Origin: an uncultured Chloroflexota bacterium
GTDB taxonomy: Bacteria; Chloroflexota; Dehalococcoidia; UBA3495
Length of the DNA stretch: 13,362 bases
NCBI GenBank assembly: GCA_913020235.1
Contig: CAJWBT010000024.1
Location: 1-13,362 of the forward strand
Direction of reading: 5' to 3'
Shown: in pieces, positions 6,672 through 13,015 of the stretch
Position numbering within the stretch: position 1 is the first letter of the stretch
Layout of the letters: each line of letters begins with the position of its first letter
Notes under the pieces: model-generated
The model's database searches: none
Told to the model about the DNA's origin: nothing
What the model saw: only the letters and a program-made list of their open reading frames with translations
Program-made: the position numbers and the translations under genes

Positions 6672-7157
6672 CGCGTCACGGTCCTTTGAGCGCCTATTCA
6701 GACTAACTGGGGAGCAACGGTATATCTAACCCGCTCCCCGGCAAACAGTCCCGTCTATCGGCGAAACTTGTCCCGCCTCAGCGTGAAAGCGAGGTCCGGT
6801 TCCCCTTGTCTGCGTTGGTGTGCCGCCGTCAGCATCGGCCCCGGCGCCAACGGCTGCCAGCGACATTATAGGGGCATGGCGGCGGGTCAGGTCAATATTG
6901 TGTGGAGCAGAGACCGGCGGGGAGAAAACCGGTGGTTGACAGTCATGGGGCCATCCAGCACACCGCCAGGGAGGTGGATACCCCATAGGGATAGGTCACA
7001 TAAGCGTCGCGGATAGCAGTTGACGGGCTCGGGATGCCGTCCTATAGTTTGAGGCATTCCACTAGGTCGGATGTTGAGAGAAGCGGAGCGCACCAGGAAA
7101 ACCGGCTTCGGCCGCCTGCCATTCCGCTTCGATCGATAGCTTGACATAAGTGAGCAT
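6672..7157. other. Divergent intergenic region without a gene
   Basis: This 486-bp gap separates the minus-strand ASST-like gene from the plus-strand membrane protein. The open frames here lack ribosome-binding sites and recognisable composition. The only signal I support is the plus-strand promoter at 7020-7048. No clear promoter for the ASST-like gene was found. Confidence 0.6.
7020..7048 (+). promoter_or_regulatory. Sigma70-type promoter of the small membrane protein
   Basis: TTGACG (7020-7025), a 17-bp spacer, then TATAGT (7043-7048). Both boxes differ from consensus at one position and the spacing is ideal. The start of transcription would be near 7055, giving a leader of about 100 bases before the ATG at 7158. 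Confidence 0.6.
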
Positions 7158-7805
7158 ATGGAGCCGTTTTTCAACCAGGACTTCTTCCGGTCGCTGGCCA
7201 CAACCTTCCTTGGGGCCATGTTGGCCATTCTGGCGGCAATCGGTGGTTGGTGGATGGGCGGGAACCAGCGAAGAAAGGCCGATTCTCTGCGCCGCAGCCA
7301 GTTGGCCCACGCACTGGCGGAGACGCTGGAAGACAATCTCGGATTGGCCAGATCTGCGAGTCAGCTACGTGATCAGGGAATCCTGACCGTCAACGTTGAC
7401 CTTTCGTTGCTGGATGCCACGCGTACCCTAAAATATGAGGTTTTCCAGGACATAAATCTCAGCCGTGACATCGACGAGATTGACTATCAGCTGGCGTCGC
7501 TGCACAGATTGATTGCCCTTCGATTTGAAATGGAGTATTCCGGCACAATCCTGGCGTTCTCCGGGCGAAACCAGTTGAGGACAAACCTGAGCACGCTGAT
7601 CCGGGAACGAGGAAAGGAACCGCTGGAGTACGAGAAACGCACGCAAGTGGTGCGGCGTCTCAAGAGAATGGTCAACTCAGGGTCTCAAAAGCGGGAGTCG
7701 GGCAGTGCAAGGAAACGGACCGCGCCGCCGCGACCTGAGACCGCTGCAATGCCTCAGGAGAAAGAGGAGCAGACGAAGCTTCCCGAGCCATCAGACCCAG
7801 GTTAG
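7158..7805 (+). CDS. Hypothetical N-terminally membrane-anchored protein
   Basis: I do not recognise this 215-residue protein. One transmembrane helix at about 12-34 (LATTFLGAMLAILAAIGGWWMGG) is followed by basic RRKADSLRR, which predicts the bulk on the cytoplasmic side. Residues 45-165 are helical and charged, with leucine-rich stretches (ALAETLEDNLGLARSASQL, IDYQLASLHRLIALRFEME). The tail (about 170-215) is a disordered-looking Lys/Glu/Pro region. The form resembles small membrane-tethered proteins with a cytosolic helical domain, and no enzymatic motif is visible. The start is ATG at 7158 with only a weak GTGAG upstream, but a good promoter precedes it. It stands alone, flanked by non-coding DNA. 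Confidence 0.75.
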   Translation: MEPFFNQDFFRSLATTFLGAMLAILAAIGGWWMGGNQRRKADSLRRSQLAHALAETLEDNLGLARSASQLRDQGILTVNVDLSLLDATRTLKYEVFQDINLSRDIDEIDYQLASLHRLIALRFEMEYSGTILAFSGRNQLRTNLSTLIRERGKEPLEYEKRTQVVRRLKRMVNSGSQKRESGSARKRTAPPRPETAAMPQEKEEQTKLPEPSDPG

Positions 7806-7906
7806 AACCGTAATCCGGGAAATCCCGATTGATGTTGGGAATGCCGGTGAAGTTATCCGGGTTCCCCGTCCCTGAACGTCAGGATTCTTTCTATCCGGCG
7901 CCCTTC

Positions 7907-8233
7907 TTAGCCGCTCCCATTATGCATTGCGGCGCCATTTCTGCGTTTTGAAGTCTGGCGGCCGGACCAAGGAGATTTCAGTCCTCCGGAATTCTTGAAA
8001 TCCCGCTTTTCTCCGCAGCGTTGACACACTCCCTCACTGAGGGGGCCATTTGAACTCTCAATCACCCAATGGTGTGTACATTGCACGAACTCACTGAGTT
8101 TTTCCCTGTTTGGCGGAGACGGTTCTATCTGTCGATAGACCCAATCTTGAACTGTCTTGAGAGGCACCTCCATCTGGAGGGCAAGCTCTCGGACACTCAG
8201 TCCTTGTTGGTTCAACCAGTATCTCAAGTTCAT
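7907..8233 (-). CDS. Small HTH protein with a Cys/His zinc-ribbon-like motif
   Basis: This 108-residue protein joins two parts. Residues 1-47 form a helix-turn-helix of MerR/XRE-like appearance: MNLRYWLNQQGLSVRELALQ, then VPLKTVQDWVYRQ, where LSVRELALQMEVPLKTVQDW reads as helix 2, turn, recognition helix. Residues 52-82 carry Cys52, His54, His55, Trp56, then GVCQRCG with Cys70 and Cys73, ending FKNS. The spacing C-x-H-H-W...C-x2-C suits one zinc site. I recall HHWxI...G...C-x2-CG...F-x-NS as a motif found in many small actinobacterial and Chloroflexota proteins of unknown function. The C-terminal 25 residues are basic and unstructured in appearance. The start is ATG at 8233 with a weak Shine-Dalgarno. 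I infer DNA binding; its targets are unknown. Confidence 0.75.
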   Translation of the reverse strand: MNLRYWLNQQGLSVRELALQMEVPLKTVQDWVYRQIEPSPPNREKLSEFVQCTHHWVIESSNGPLSEGVCQRCGEKRDFKNSGGLKSPWSGRQTSKRRNGAAMHNGSG

Positions 8234-8593
8234 TTTTGGCTTTCTGTTCGATGCGAATGAGCTATGGTAGCATTTTCATTCTACTACCTTTGGCAACCCT
8301 TCTCCGAAATGGCCCCCATCGGCAGGTCAAAATGGGCCGGCGACCATACTCGCGAAGACGCCTCCGTAGATTCAGCGGGGAACACTCGGAAGTTTCCACA
8401 TTTTCAATCCGGGCCGCTAGTACTCAGTCAACTTGGTTTTAACAGGATGTTATTCTGAGGAGCGGAGAAGAATCTCAGCGTAACAACGAGATTCTTCGCT
8501 TCGCTCGGAATGACATCTATCAATTTCAGGTTGACTTGGTACTAGGTGCTAACCGTCGGCGTCATTGGGACACGTAGCAACTGCGGAAACGCC
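8234..8593. other. Intergenic region carrying a MITE-like element
   Basis: No gene is supported in this 360-bp stretch. It holds the 129-bp inverted-repeat element at 8417-8545, about 180 bases of featureless sequence before it, and about 50 bases after it up to the end of the ArsR-like fragment. Confidence 0.6.
8417..8545. mobile_element. MITE-like element with terminal inverted repeats
   Basis: The left end CTAGTACTCAGTCAACTTG (8417-8435) and the right end CAGGTTGACTTGGTACTAG (8527-8545) are inverted copies of 19 bases with three mismatches by eye. Inside, a second inverted pair runs from 8453-8476 (TTCTGAGGAGCGGAG, then AAGAATCTC) to 8488-8510 (GAGATTCTTCGCTTCGCTCG, then GAA). The element is non-coding and folds into one long hairpin. 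Both ends carry CTAG, which could be part of the repeat or a duplicated target. A miniature element mobilised in trans by a transposase is the simplest reading. No transposase lies in the window. Confidence 0.72.
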
Positions 8594-9100
8594 CTAGCGT
8601 TGGCCTGGGAGTTTGGAGGTTGCGCGGTCGAACCATTCATCCAGGCCTTTACGCAACTTGACCTCTCGGCGTCCCGCAGTTCGCGATAGATAACCCTGCT
8701 CCACCAAGCAGACCACCAGCGCCCGTCCCAGTGCTCCTCCAAGGTGTTGATTCCGTTCGGTCCAGTCCAAGCACCCGAAGGCGAACTGGCCCGCGGAGTT
8801 CCTCGCGGAAACGATGTCTACGCCACGAGCGTCCATCGCCAGTGCTCCGGCTTCACTGAGCGTGTACCGCACCCGGCGGTCAGGGCCGATTTCGGCATCT
8901 TCGTCCAACCATCCCAGACTGAGCATGGTGTCCATGAACCCAACCCCCGCGATGCCGGCCAGGTGGCCGTAGCACGTGCGCGCCCTTCGTAAAGATGTAT
9001 TGCGGCGGACCTCTCGCGCGGCCTGGGGGCTGAGTTTGGGCCGTATGCGCAGCGGCTCTGAGTGCCGGTTTGCTGGCACCCGCAGGTTTTCGTTCCTCAT
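8594..9100 (-). pseudogene. ArsR-family regulator lacking its HTH domain (headless or decayed)
   Basis: The 168-residue open frame matches the C-terminal half of the larger ArsR-type regulators. Diagnostic blocks are LRRARTCYGHLAGIAGV (38-54), VRYTLSEAGALAMDARGVD (77-95), CLDWTERNQHLGGALGRAL (110-128) and an ending like RRLELTPAG (REVKLRKGLDEWF). In this family the winged HTH precedes RARTCYDHLAG, but here only about 35 non-HTH residues come before it. The upstream 500 bases in all minus frames show no HTH. The ATG at 9100 does have GGAGG nine bases upstream, so the shortened protein may be made. It may be a real sensor-only protein or a 5'-deleted remnant; the absent HTH favours decay. Cys43, Cys110 and Cys131 are the visible cysteines. 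Confidence 0.7.
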
Positions 9101-9551
9101 CCTCTGAAACCTCCAACCGATCTAGCCGGGAAAGGGAGTCCAGCGCTGTTCCCAAGCTCGCCAGCTACCTGACATTCGTCGAGCCGAGCTGTCCCGTGAT
9201 GAACGGCCGCCGGCTCGCCGGGTGGCCGGCGCCCGACCGCAAAGTCTACTGACAAGCCCGTGCATGACGGATTTTCCCCGCTGGCGTCGAGCTTGTCAAA
9301 CACGGCTGCAGGTTGCAGGTTTCGGGAAAGCCCTCCGAGCCCTCCACAACTCGCACCGACCGGTCTCGATGGCCGCGTAGTCAGTGCCCGGCACACCGTC
9401 GCGGCCGCCCCGATGGACTTCGCCGGGAGTTCTGCAAATGAAGAACTTAAGAGGGAGAGATAACCTCCGAAGTTGGGGTCCACAATGCGCACTTTTCGAC
9501 CGCCAGCGGCGGCCGTCCTTGCCACCCAGGCAGTGTCGTGGCTCTCCTCCC

Positions 9552-9580
9552 TTTACAGGGCGCCGGTCTGACGGTATATT
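9552..9580 (+). promoter_or_regulatory. Sigma70-type promoter of the GlcG-like gene
   Basis: TTTACA (9552-9557), a 17-bp spacer and TATATT (9575-9580). Each box differs from consensus by one base. Transcription would begin near 9587, about 24 bases before the ATG at 9611. Confidence 0.65.
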
Positions 9581-9597
9581 GAGCCCTACCCACCATT

Positions 9598-9602
9598 GGA
9601 GG
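9598..9602 (+). promoter_or_regulatory. Shine-Dalgarno setting the GlcG-like start
   Basis: GGAGG lies eight bases upstream of the ATG at 9611. It overlaps a possible TTG start at 9596, which would leave no room for ribosome binding, so the ATG is preferred. Confidence 0.7.
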
Positions 9603-9610
9603 ATGTTTCG

Positions 9611-10024
9611 ATGTACGACAAGCCCATGTTGAGTCTGGACCAGGCGCAGGCCGCTATCAAGGCGATGATCGACGATTACAATCGGGACCCCAACCGGCGC
9701 AAGGTCGACATGGCGGTGATGGACGACGCCGGGAACCTGATTGCGTATGCTCGGATGGATCGATGCTTGAGGCCGTCCTTCGCCCTCCGGAAAGCCTACA
9801 CCTCTGCCATCCGTGGGATGGATACCTTGGCCTTTGCCGAGCAACTCAAGGCCCAGGGCCGGACAGTGGAGTCTTTCGGTGATCCCCAGCTCATAGCCAT
9901 TCCCGGCGGGGTGGTTGTGACCAAAGACGGCGCCGTCGTCGGGGCCATTGCCGTTGGTGGTCTGCCCAGTGGCATCGATGATGAGGCGATCGCCAAGGCC
10001 GGACTGAAGGCCTTGAACCTCTAG
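9611..10024 (+). CDS. GlcG/HbpS-family (DUF336) heme-binding-type protein
   Basis: This 137-residue protein belongs to the GlcG/HbpS fold, small soluble proteins often linked to glycolate or aromatic catabolism or to heme and cobalamin binding. Signatures are VDMAVMDDAGNLIAYARMD (33-51), KAYTSAIRG (61-69), IPGGVVVTKDGAVVGAIAVGG (97-117) and DDEAIAKAGLKAL (122-134). The length is normal for the family. The start is ATG at 9611 rather than TTG at 9596, because the GGAGG at 9598-9602 then sits at proper spacing. It has its own strong-looking promoter and lies 322 bases upstream of the crotonase-fold gene on the same strand. GlcG-like proteins frequently sit beside catabolic enzymes, consistent with this setting. 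The biochemical role is uncertain and ligand binding is not predictable here. Confidence 0.9.
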   Translation: MYDKPMLSLDQAQAAIKAMIDDYNRDPNRRKVDMAVMDDAGNLIAYARMDRCLRPSFALRKAYTSAIRGMDTLAFAEQLKAQGRTVESFGDPQLIAIPGGVVVTKDGAVVGAIAVGGLPSGIDDEAIAKAGLKALNL

Positions 10025-10102
10025 CAGCGCTTTCTCTCAGCGAAAACCCTGGCCGTCTCCGGAAACATTCAGCTACAAGGGTGCGCCTTTGTACCTACTG
10101 AA

Positions 10103-10131
10103 GCCCCCTCGGTTCAGCCGAATTCGGGGGC
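10103..10131 (+). terminator. Possible terminator hairpin after the GlcG-like gene
   Basis: GCCCCC (10103-10108) pairs with GGGGGC (10126-10131). An inner TCGG (10109-10112) can pair with CCGA (10118-10121), leaving a bulge. It lies about 80 bases after the GlcG-like stop. It is GC-rich but lacks a U-tract, so the call is tentative. Confidence 0.35.
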
Positions 10132-10150
10132 CTAGCTCACGTCACCCCAG

Positions 10151-10183
10151 GGTACGGCCACGCCGCTCCGTGGCCACCGTACC
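10151..10183 (+). repeat. Twelve-base-pair stem-loop with a three-base bulge
   Basis: GGTACGG (10151-10157) pairs with CCGTACC (10177-10183), and CCACG (10158-10162) pairs with CGTGG (10169-10173) around a six-base loop. CCA (10174-10176) is bulged. It lies about 165 bases before the crotonase ATG, in its possible leader. No known riboswitch is recognised. Confidence 0.6.
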
Positions 10184-10346
10184 GTCGCCCCCGTCGTGCC
10201 GTCTGGCGCCACGTGGTAGACTGGGGCGCAGCCGTTCCGCCATAGGAACAAACAGTTGGAAATGGGTTCGCCATTATTCGCGACATCGCTCGGGTTGAGC
10301 AACTCCGGCCCGCGATACGCGAACGGAGAGAACGCGAGGAGGCCCG

Positions 10347-11141
10347 ATGACCTACGAAGCCTTGAATCTGGAGAGGAGCGGCCACATAGCCATCCTCACC
10401 ATGAACCGGCCGGACAGGCTGAACGCAATCAACCGTCAGCTACGGAATGAAATGTGCTCGGCCCTAGACGAGCTGGCCGGAGAGTTTCCTGACATCCGAG
10501 TGGTGATCATCACGGGGGCCGGGCGGGGCTTCTGCTCCGGCGCCGACGTGGGCGACCAGGCCGACCGCCTGTCCCAGGAACCCAAAGCGGGCACAGATGT
10601 TGCCCTCGCTGAAAGCATGTCAGCCGTGGCTCCTCGCCTACCGCTGATACCTCAGCCGGTCATCGCGGCGGTCAACGGGGTGGCGGCGGGCGCCGGACTA
10701 TCGATAGCCCTGGCCAGCGACGTCCGCGTCGCCTCCGACAAGGCCCGGTTCTCCTCCATTTTCATCAAGCGCGCCGGGGTCCCCGACAACGGCGCTTCCT
10801 ACCTCCTGCCTGCTCTGGCGGGGATGGGGGTAGCGGCTGAGATGTCCCTTACCGGGCGCATCTACGATGCCCAGTGGGCCTACCGGGTGGGCCTGGTGAA
10901 CATGGTGGTGCCTGCGGACCGGCTGATGGAGGAGGCCAAGTCCCTGGCCGAGGAGATCGCCTCCAACCCGCCCTTGGCGGTCCGGGCCACCAAGCAACTC
11001 CTGAACGGCCACGTCCCCAAGCTGCAAGAGGTCGACCGGTTGGAGCGTGAAGCCAACGTCCCGGCGAGGGACAGTGAGGACCGGCGAGAGGCGATTCTTT
11101 CATTTCTGGAGAAACGCGAGCCGGTGTACAAGGGGCGGTAG
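10347..11141 (+). CDS. Enoyl-CoA hydratase/isomerase (crotonase) family protein
   Basis: This 264-residue protein is a crotonase-fold enzyme acting on an acyl-CoA thioester. Signatures are LTMNRPDRLNAIN (17-29), the oxyanion-hole segments GRGFCSGADVGD (59-70) and NGVAAGAGLSIALASDVRVAS (110-130), then GVPDNGASYLLPALAG (144-159) and GLVNMVVP (182-189). Aligned by eye to rat mitochondrial hydratase, the two catalytic glutamates (Glu144 and Glu164) correspond to Ser119 and Phe139, so classical hydration is unlikely. Asp147 in VPDNG sits where PaaG-type isomerases carry a catalytic Asp, so an isomerase or other crotonase reaction is more plausible. The start is ATG at 10347 with GAGGAGG at 10336-10342. 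The GlcG-like gene lies upstream on the same strand. The family is certain and the reaction is not. Confidence 0.93.
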   Translation: MTYEALNLERSGHIAILTMNRPDRLNAINRQLRNEMCSALDELAGEFPDIRVVIITGAGRGFCSGADVGDQADRLSQEPKAGTDVALAESMSAVAPRLPLIPQPVIAAVNGVAAGAGLSIALASDVRVASDKARFSSIFIKRAGVPDNGASYLLPALAGMGVAAEMSLTGRIYDAQWAYRVGLVNMVVPADRLMEEAKSLAEEIASNPPLAVRATKQLLNGHVPKLQEVDRLEREANVPARDSEDRREAILSFLEKREPVYKGR

Positions 11142-11235
11142 GTGACAGGGATGGAGCAGTGCGTCCGCCGTCCAGGGCGCCTGTTTCGCCGGCCCAATTC
11201 TTGTTTATGCTAACAACTCCGGCATTGGGTATCCT

Positions 11236-11396
11236 CTAGTGTTCTGTCTTATACATAGCTTGATACCCGGCCCTTCCGCGGAAGGGGGATCCAGCTAGCA
11301 CTTCTCTGGATTCCGGCTTCCGCCGGAAAGACGGTCGTGGGGAGAGAAGGTCGCACAACTTCGCCGATGTGAAGCTACTAGAAGACAGTACGCGAG
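11236..11396. repeat. Cluster of palindromes, possible degenerate MITE-like repeat
   Basis: CCCTTCCGCGGAAGGG (11271-11286) is a perfect 16-bp palindrome. ATCCAG (11289-11294) pairs with CTGGAT (11306-11311). TTCCGGC (11311-11317) pairs with GCCGGAA (11322-11328) over a four-base loop. The outer ends CTAGTGTTCTGTCT (11236-11249) and AGACAGTACGCGAG (11383-11396) are inverted with 11 of 14 matches, so the element boundary is tentative. The GGATTCCGG...CCGGAA core resembles dispersed repeats common in many genomes (from memory). Confidence 0.55.
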
Positions 11397-11488
11397 GGGG
11401 TTCCGGCGCAGATGGGGCCTCCCCGTGGCTCTCAATGCCATCTCGAAGCTTCCGGCCGGTGCCGCTCCTATACAAGGTACCTGGACAC

Positions 11489-11502
11489 CGTAAGGCCTTA
11501 CG
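11489..11502. repeat. Perfect 14-bp palindrome after the amidase gene
   Basis: CGTAAGGCCTTACG lies 15-28 bases after the amidase stop codon on the minus strand. It could form a transcript-end hairpin with a tiny loop or be a protein site. There is no U-tract. Confidence 0.4.
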
Positions 11503-11516
11503 ACGACCCCCTGGCT

Positions 11517-12935
11517 CTATGAGGCCGGCCGACGGGTATGCCACGGAGTGCTCTGCTCGTAAGCGTGGGCCACCTTCAGCAGCGTCTCTTCCTGGAAAGG
11601 TCTGCCTCCCAACTGGAGGCCGATGGGGAGATTCTGGGACGTAAAACCGCAGCAGATGCTCAGCGCGGGCATGCTGCCCAGGCTGAAGGCGGTGGTGAGC
11701 ATCCAAGGGTTGCGGCTGGCTTTCTCTTTGGTGTCAATTGGGCCGGAGACAAACATGAAGGCGCGGCCCGGCTCTATTTTCAGGGCAGGTATCCCGCATG
11801 TCGGCGTCAGCAGTACGTCCACCTTTTCCAAGGCTTCCAGCAAATGTTGACGGAGGAGCGCCCGCAGCTTCTGGGCCTTGAAGTAGGCCAGCGCTGGAAC
11901 ACAGCTCCAAGTAAGGTACTGAATCCTGTTATCGTGCCCGATCTCCCGCAAGCGGTGCCGCACCAACTCCCGGCTGTTGGTGGGAGCTTCTATCCTCAAG
12001 GCGTCGGAAATAGTCCGGGAATATTTGGTTAGTGGGATGGAGATTTCAGTGACCGACGCTCCCAAGTCGCCCAGTACGTTGGCCGCCAGGGACACGGCTT
12101 CTTGGACCTCTGGCTGGACCACGTCGGCGTACATCATCTCCTTGACTACGCCCACCCTGGTGCCCTTGATGTTTCCATTCAGTGCCCGCCGGTAATCGGG
12201 TACTGGGAGGGTCGACGAGTAGGGATCCTTGGCGTCGTAGCCGGCAATGGCCTGGAGGGTGATGGCGCAGTCCTCTGCCGTGCGCGCTAGGGGTCCGATG
12301 GTATCCATGGACCACATCCCCGGCCTTAGGCCGTAGCGGCTGACCCTACCCCAGGTGGGGCGAAGCCCCACCACACCACACCAGCTTGCCGGAGCGCGGA
12401 CCGAGCCACCGGTATCTTCGCCCAGCGACGCTGCGCATAGGGAAGCGGCGGGGGCTGCCCCCGAGCCGCTGCTAGAGCCGCCGGTGTATCGTTCTATGTC
12501 CCACGGGTTGCGGGCGATTTCAAAGGCGTGGGAAGGGCCGGTTCCAAACTCGGTCATGTTCAGCTTGCCCAGCAGGATGGCCCCGGCCGATTTCAAGTTT
12601 GCTATCACCGTGGCGTCCTCGTCGGGCACGAAGTCCTCGAAGATCGGCGTGCCGAAGGTGGTGCGAATGCCGGCGGTATGGAGTTGGTCTTTGACCGCCA
12701 CCGGGATTCCGTGCATGGGCCCCCGGTATTCCCCTCGGGCCAGGGCCTGTTCCGATTCCCGGGCGGCCTGAAGGGCCTCGTCGCGGCAAACGGTAAGGTA
12801 GGTGTGGAGCTTGGGGTTCAGCGCCTCGATGCGGTCCAGGTAGGCCCCCACGGCCTCTACGGGAGAGACTTCCCGCCCTTTGATAAGGCCGGCGAGTTCG
12901 GACGCGGACCGGAAGGGTATTTCGGCCTTCTCCAT
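11517..12935 (-). CDS. Amidase-signature family hydrolase
   Basis: This 472-residue enzyme is of the amidase-signature family, hydrolysing a C-N amide bond through a Ser-cisSer-Lys triad. Lys82 lies in HGIPVAVKDQ, the cis-Ser at Ser154 in YTGGSSSGSGAAPAAS, and the nucleophile Ser178 in GEDTGGSVRAPAS. The length and the C-terminal SMPALSICCGF...LPIGLQLGGRPFQEETLL block are standard. GatA, the glutaminyl-tRNA amidotransferase subunit, is the nearest well-known relative, but no gatB or gatC is nearby and the context is catabolic, so a stand-alone amidase is favoured. The start is ATG at 12935 with GAAGGGGG (12941-12948) five bases upstream. It follows the enolase-superfamily gene by 80 bases, separated by a 16-bp palindrome, so they may be co-transcribed. 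The substrate is unknown. Confidence 0.92.
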   Translation of the reverse strand: MEKAEIPFRSASELAGLIKGREVSPVEAVGAYLDRIEALNPKLHTYLTVCRDEALQAARESEQALARGEYRGPMHGIPVAVKDQLHTAGIRTTFGTPIFEDFVPDEDATVIANLKSAGAILLGKLNMTEFGTGPSHAFEIARNPWDIERYTGGSSSGSGAAPAASLCAASLGEDTGGSVRAPASWCGVVGLRPTWGRVSRYGLRPGMWSMDTIGPLARTAEDCAITLQAIAGYDAKDPYSSTLPVPDYRRALNGNIKGTRVGVVKEMMYADVVQPEVQEAVSLAANVLGDLGASVTEISIPLTKYSRTISDALRIEAPTNSRELVRHRLREIGHDNRIQYLTWSCVPALAYFKAQKLRALLRQHLLEALEKVDVLLTPTCGIPALKIEPGRAFMFVSGPIDTKEKASRNPWMLTTAFSLGSMPALSICCGFTSQNLPIGLQLGGRPFQEETLLKVAHAYEQSTPWHTRRPAS

Positions 12936-12980
12936 GGCAGCCCCCTTCGCGAATTGGGTGTGGGGTCACGTGAGCGTGGC

Positions 12981-12996
12981 CTGGCAGCGCTGCCAG
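12981..12996 (-). repeat. Perfect 16-bp palindrome between the enolase and amidase genes
   Basis: CTGGCAGCGCTGCCAG is fully self-complementary. It sits in the 80-bp gap between two co-directional genes. In RNA it would form a six-base-pair stem with a four-base GCGC-centred loop. It could partly end the upstream transcript, stabilise it, or be a dimeric protein site. No U-tract follows. Confidence 0.5.
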
Positions 12997-13015
12997 AGCG
13001 GCGCGCTTCCGCTCG

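Larger units (their letters stand above)
9101..9610. other. Gene-free stretch before the GlcG-like gene
   Basis: I see no supported gene in this 510-bp stretch. Several open frames run here on the minus strand, but none has recognisable motifs or protein-like composition. It may contain the eroded 5' half of the ArsR-like gene. The last 60 bases hold the promoter and ribosome-binding site of the next gene. Confidence 0.55.
10025..10346. other. Structured intergenic region between glcG-like and crotonase genes
   Basis: No gene is supported. The region contains two hairpins. The first is GCCCCC (10103-10108) with GGGGGC (10126-10131), nested with TCGG and CCGA. The second is a larger stem at 10151-10183. 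The sequence just before the crotonase start carries its Shine-Dalgarno (10336-10342). Confidence 0.55.
11142..11516. other. Repeat-bearing spacer between convergent genes
   Basis: No gene is supported in this 375-bp gap between the plus-strand crotonase gene and the minus-strand amidase gene. It carries the palindromic repeat cluster at 11236-11396 and a 14-bp palindrome at 11489-11502. The minus-strand open frame here includes SFRRKPESRE, a typical translation of a genomic repeat, and overlaps the amidase, so it is rejected as a gene. Confidence 0.6.

Noticed and set aside
6887..7336. A 149-codon minus-strand open frame opposite the small membrane protein
   Set aside because: Serine/arginine-rich shadow overlapping a plus-strand gene that has a promoter and a clear transmembrane helix.
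7812..7830. Small hairpin after the membrane-protein gene (AATCCGGGA with TCCCGATT)
   Set aside because: Imperfect by one bulged base, with a two-base loop and no U-tract, so not a convincing terminator.
9296..9844. A 182-codon minus-strand open frame opposite the GlcG-like gene
   Set aside because: It is antisense to a well-supported GlcG/HbpS family gene and shows no motif of its own.
11236..11706. A 156-codon minus-strand open frame downstream of and overlapping the amidase
   Set aside because: It overlaps the amidase C-terminus by about 190 bases in another frame and includes a repeat-derived SFRRKPESR peptide; no ribosome-binding site or family motif.
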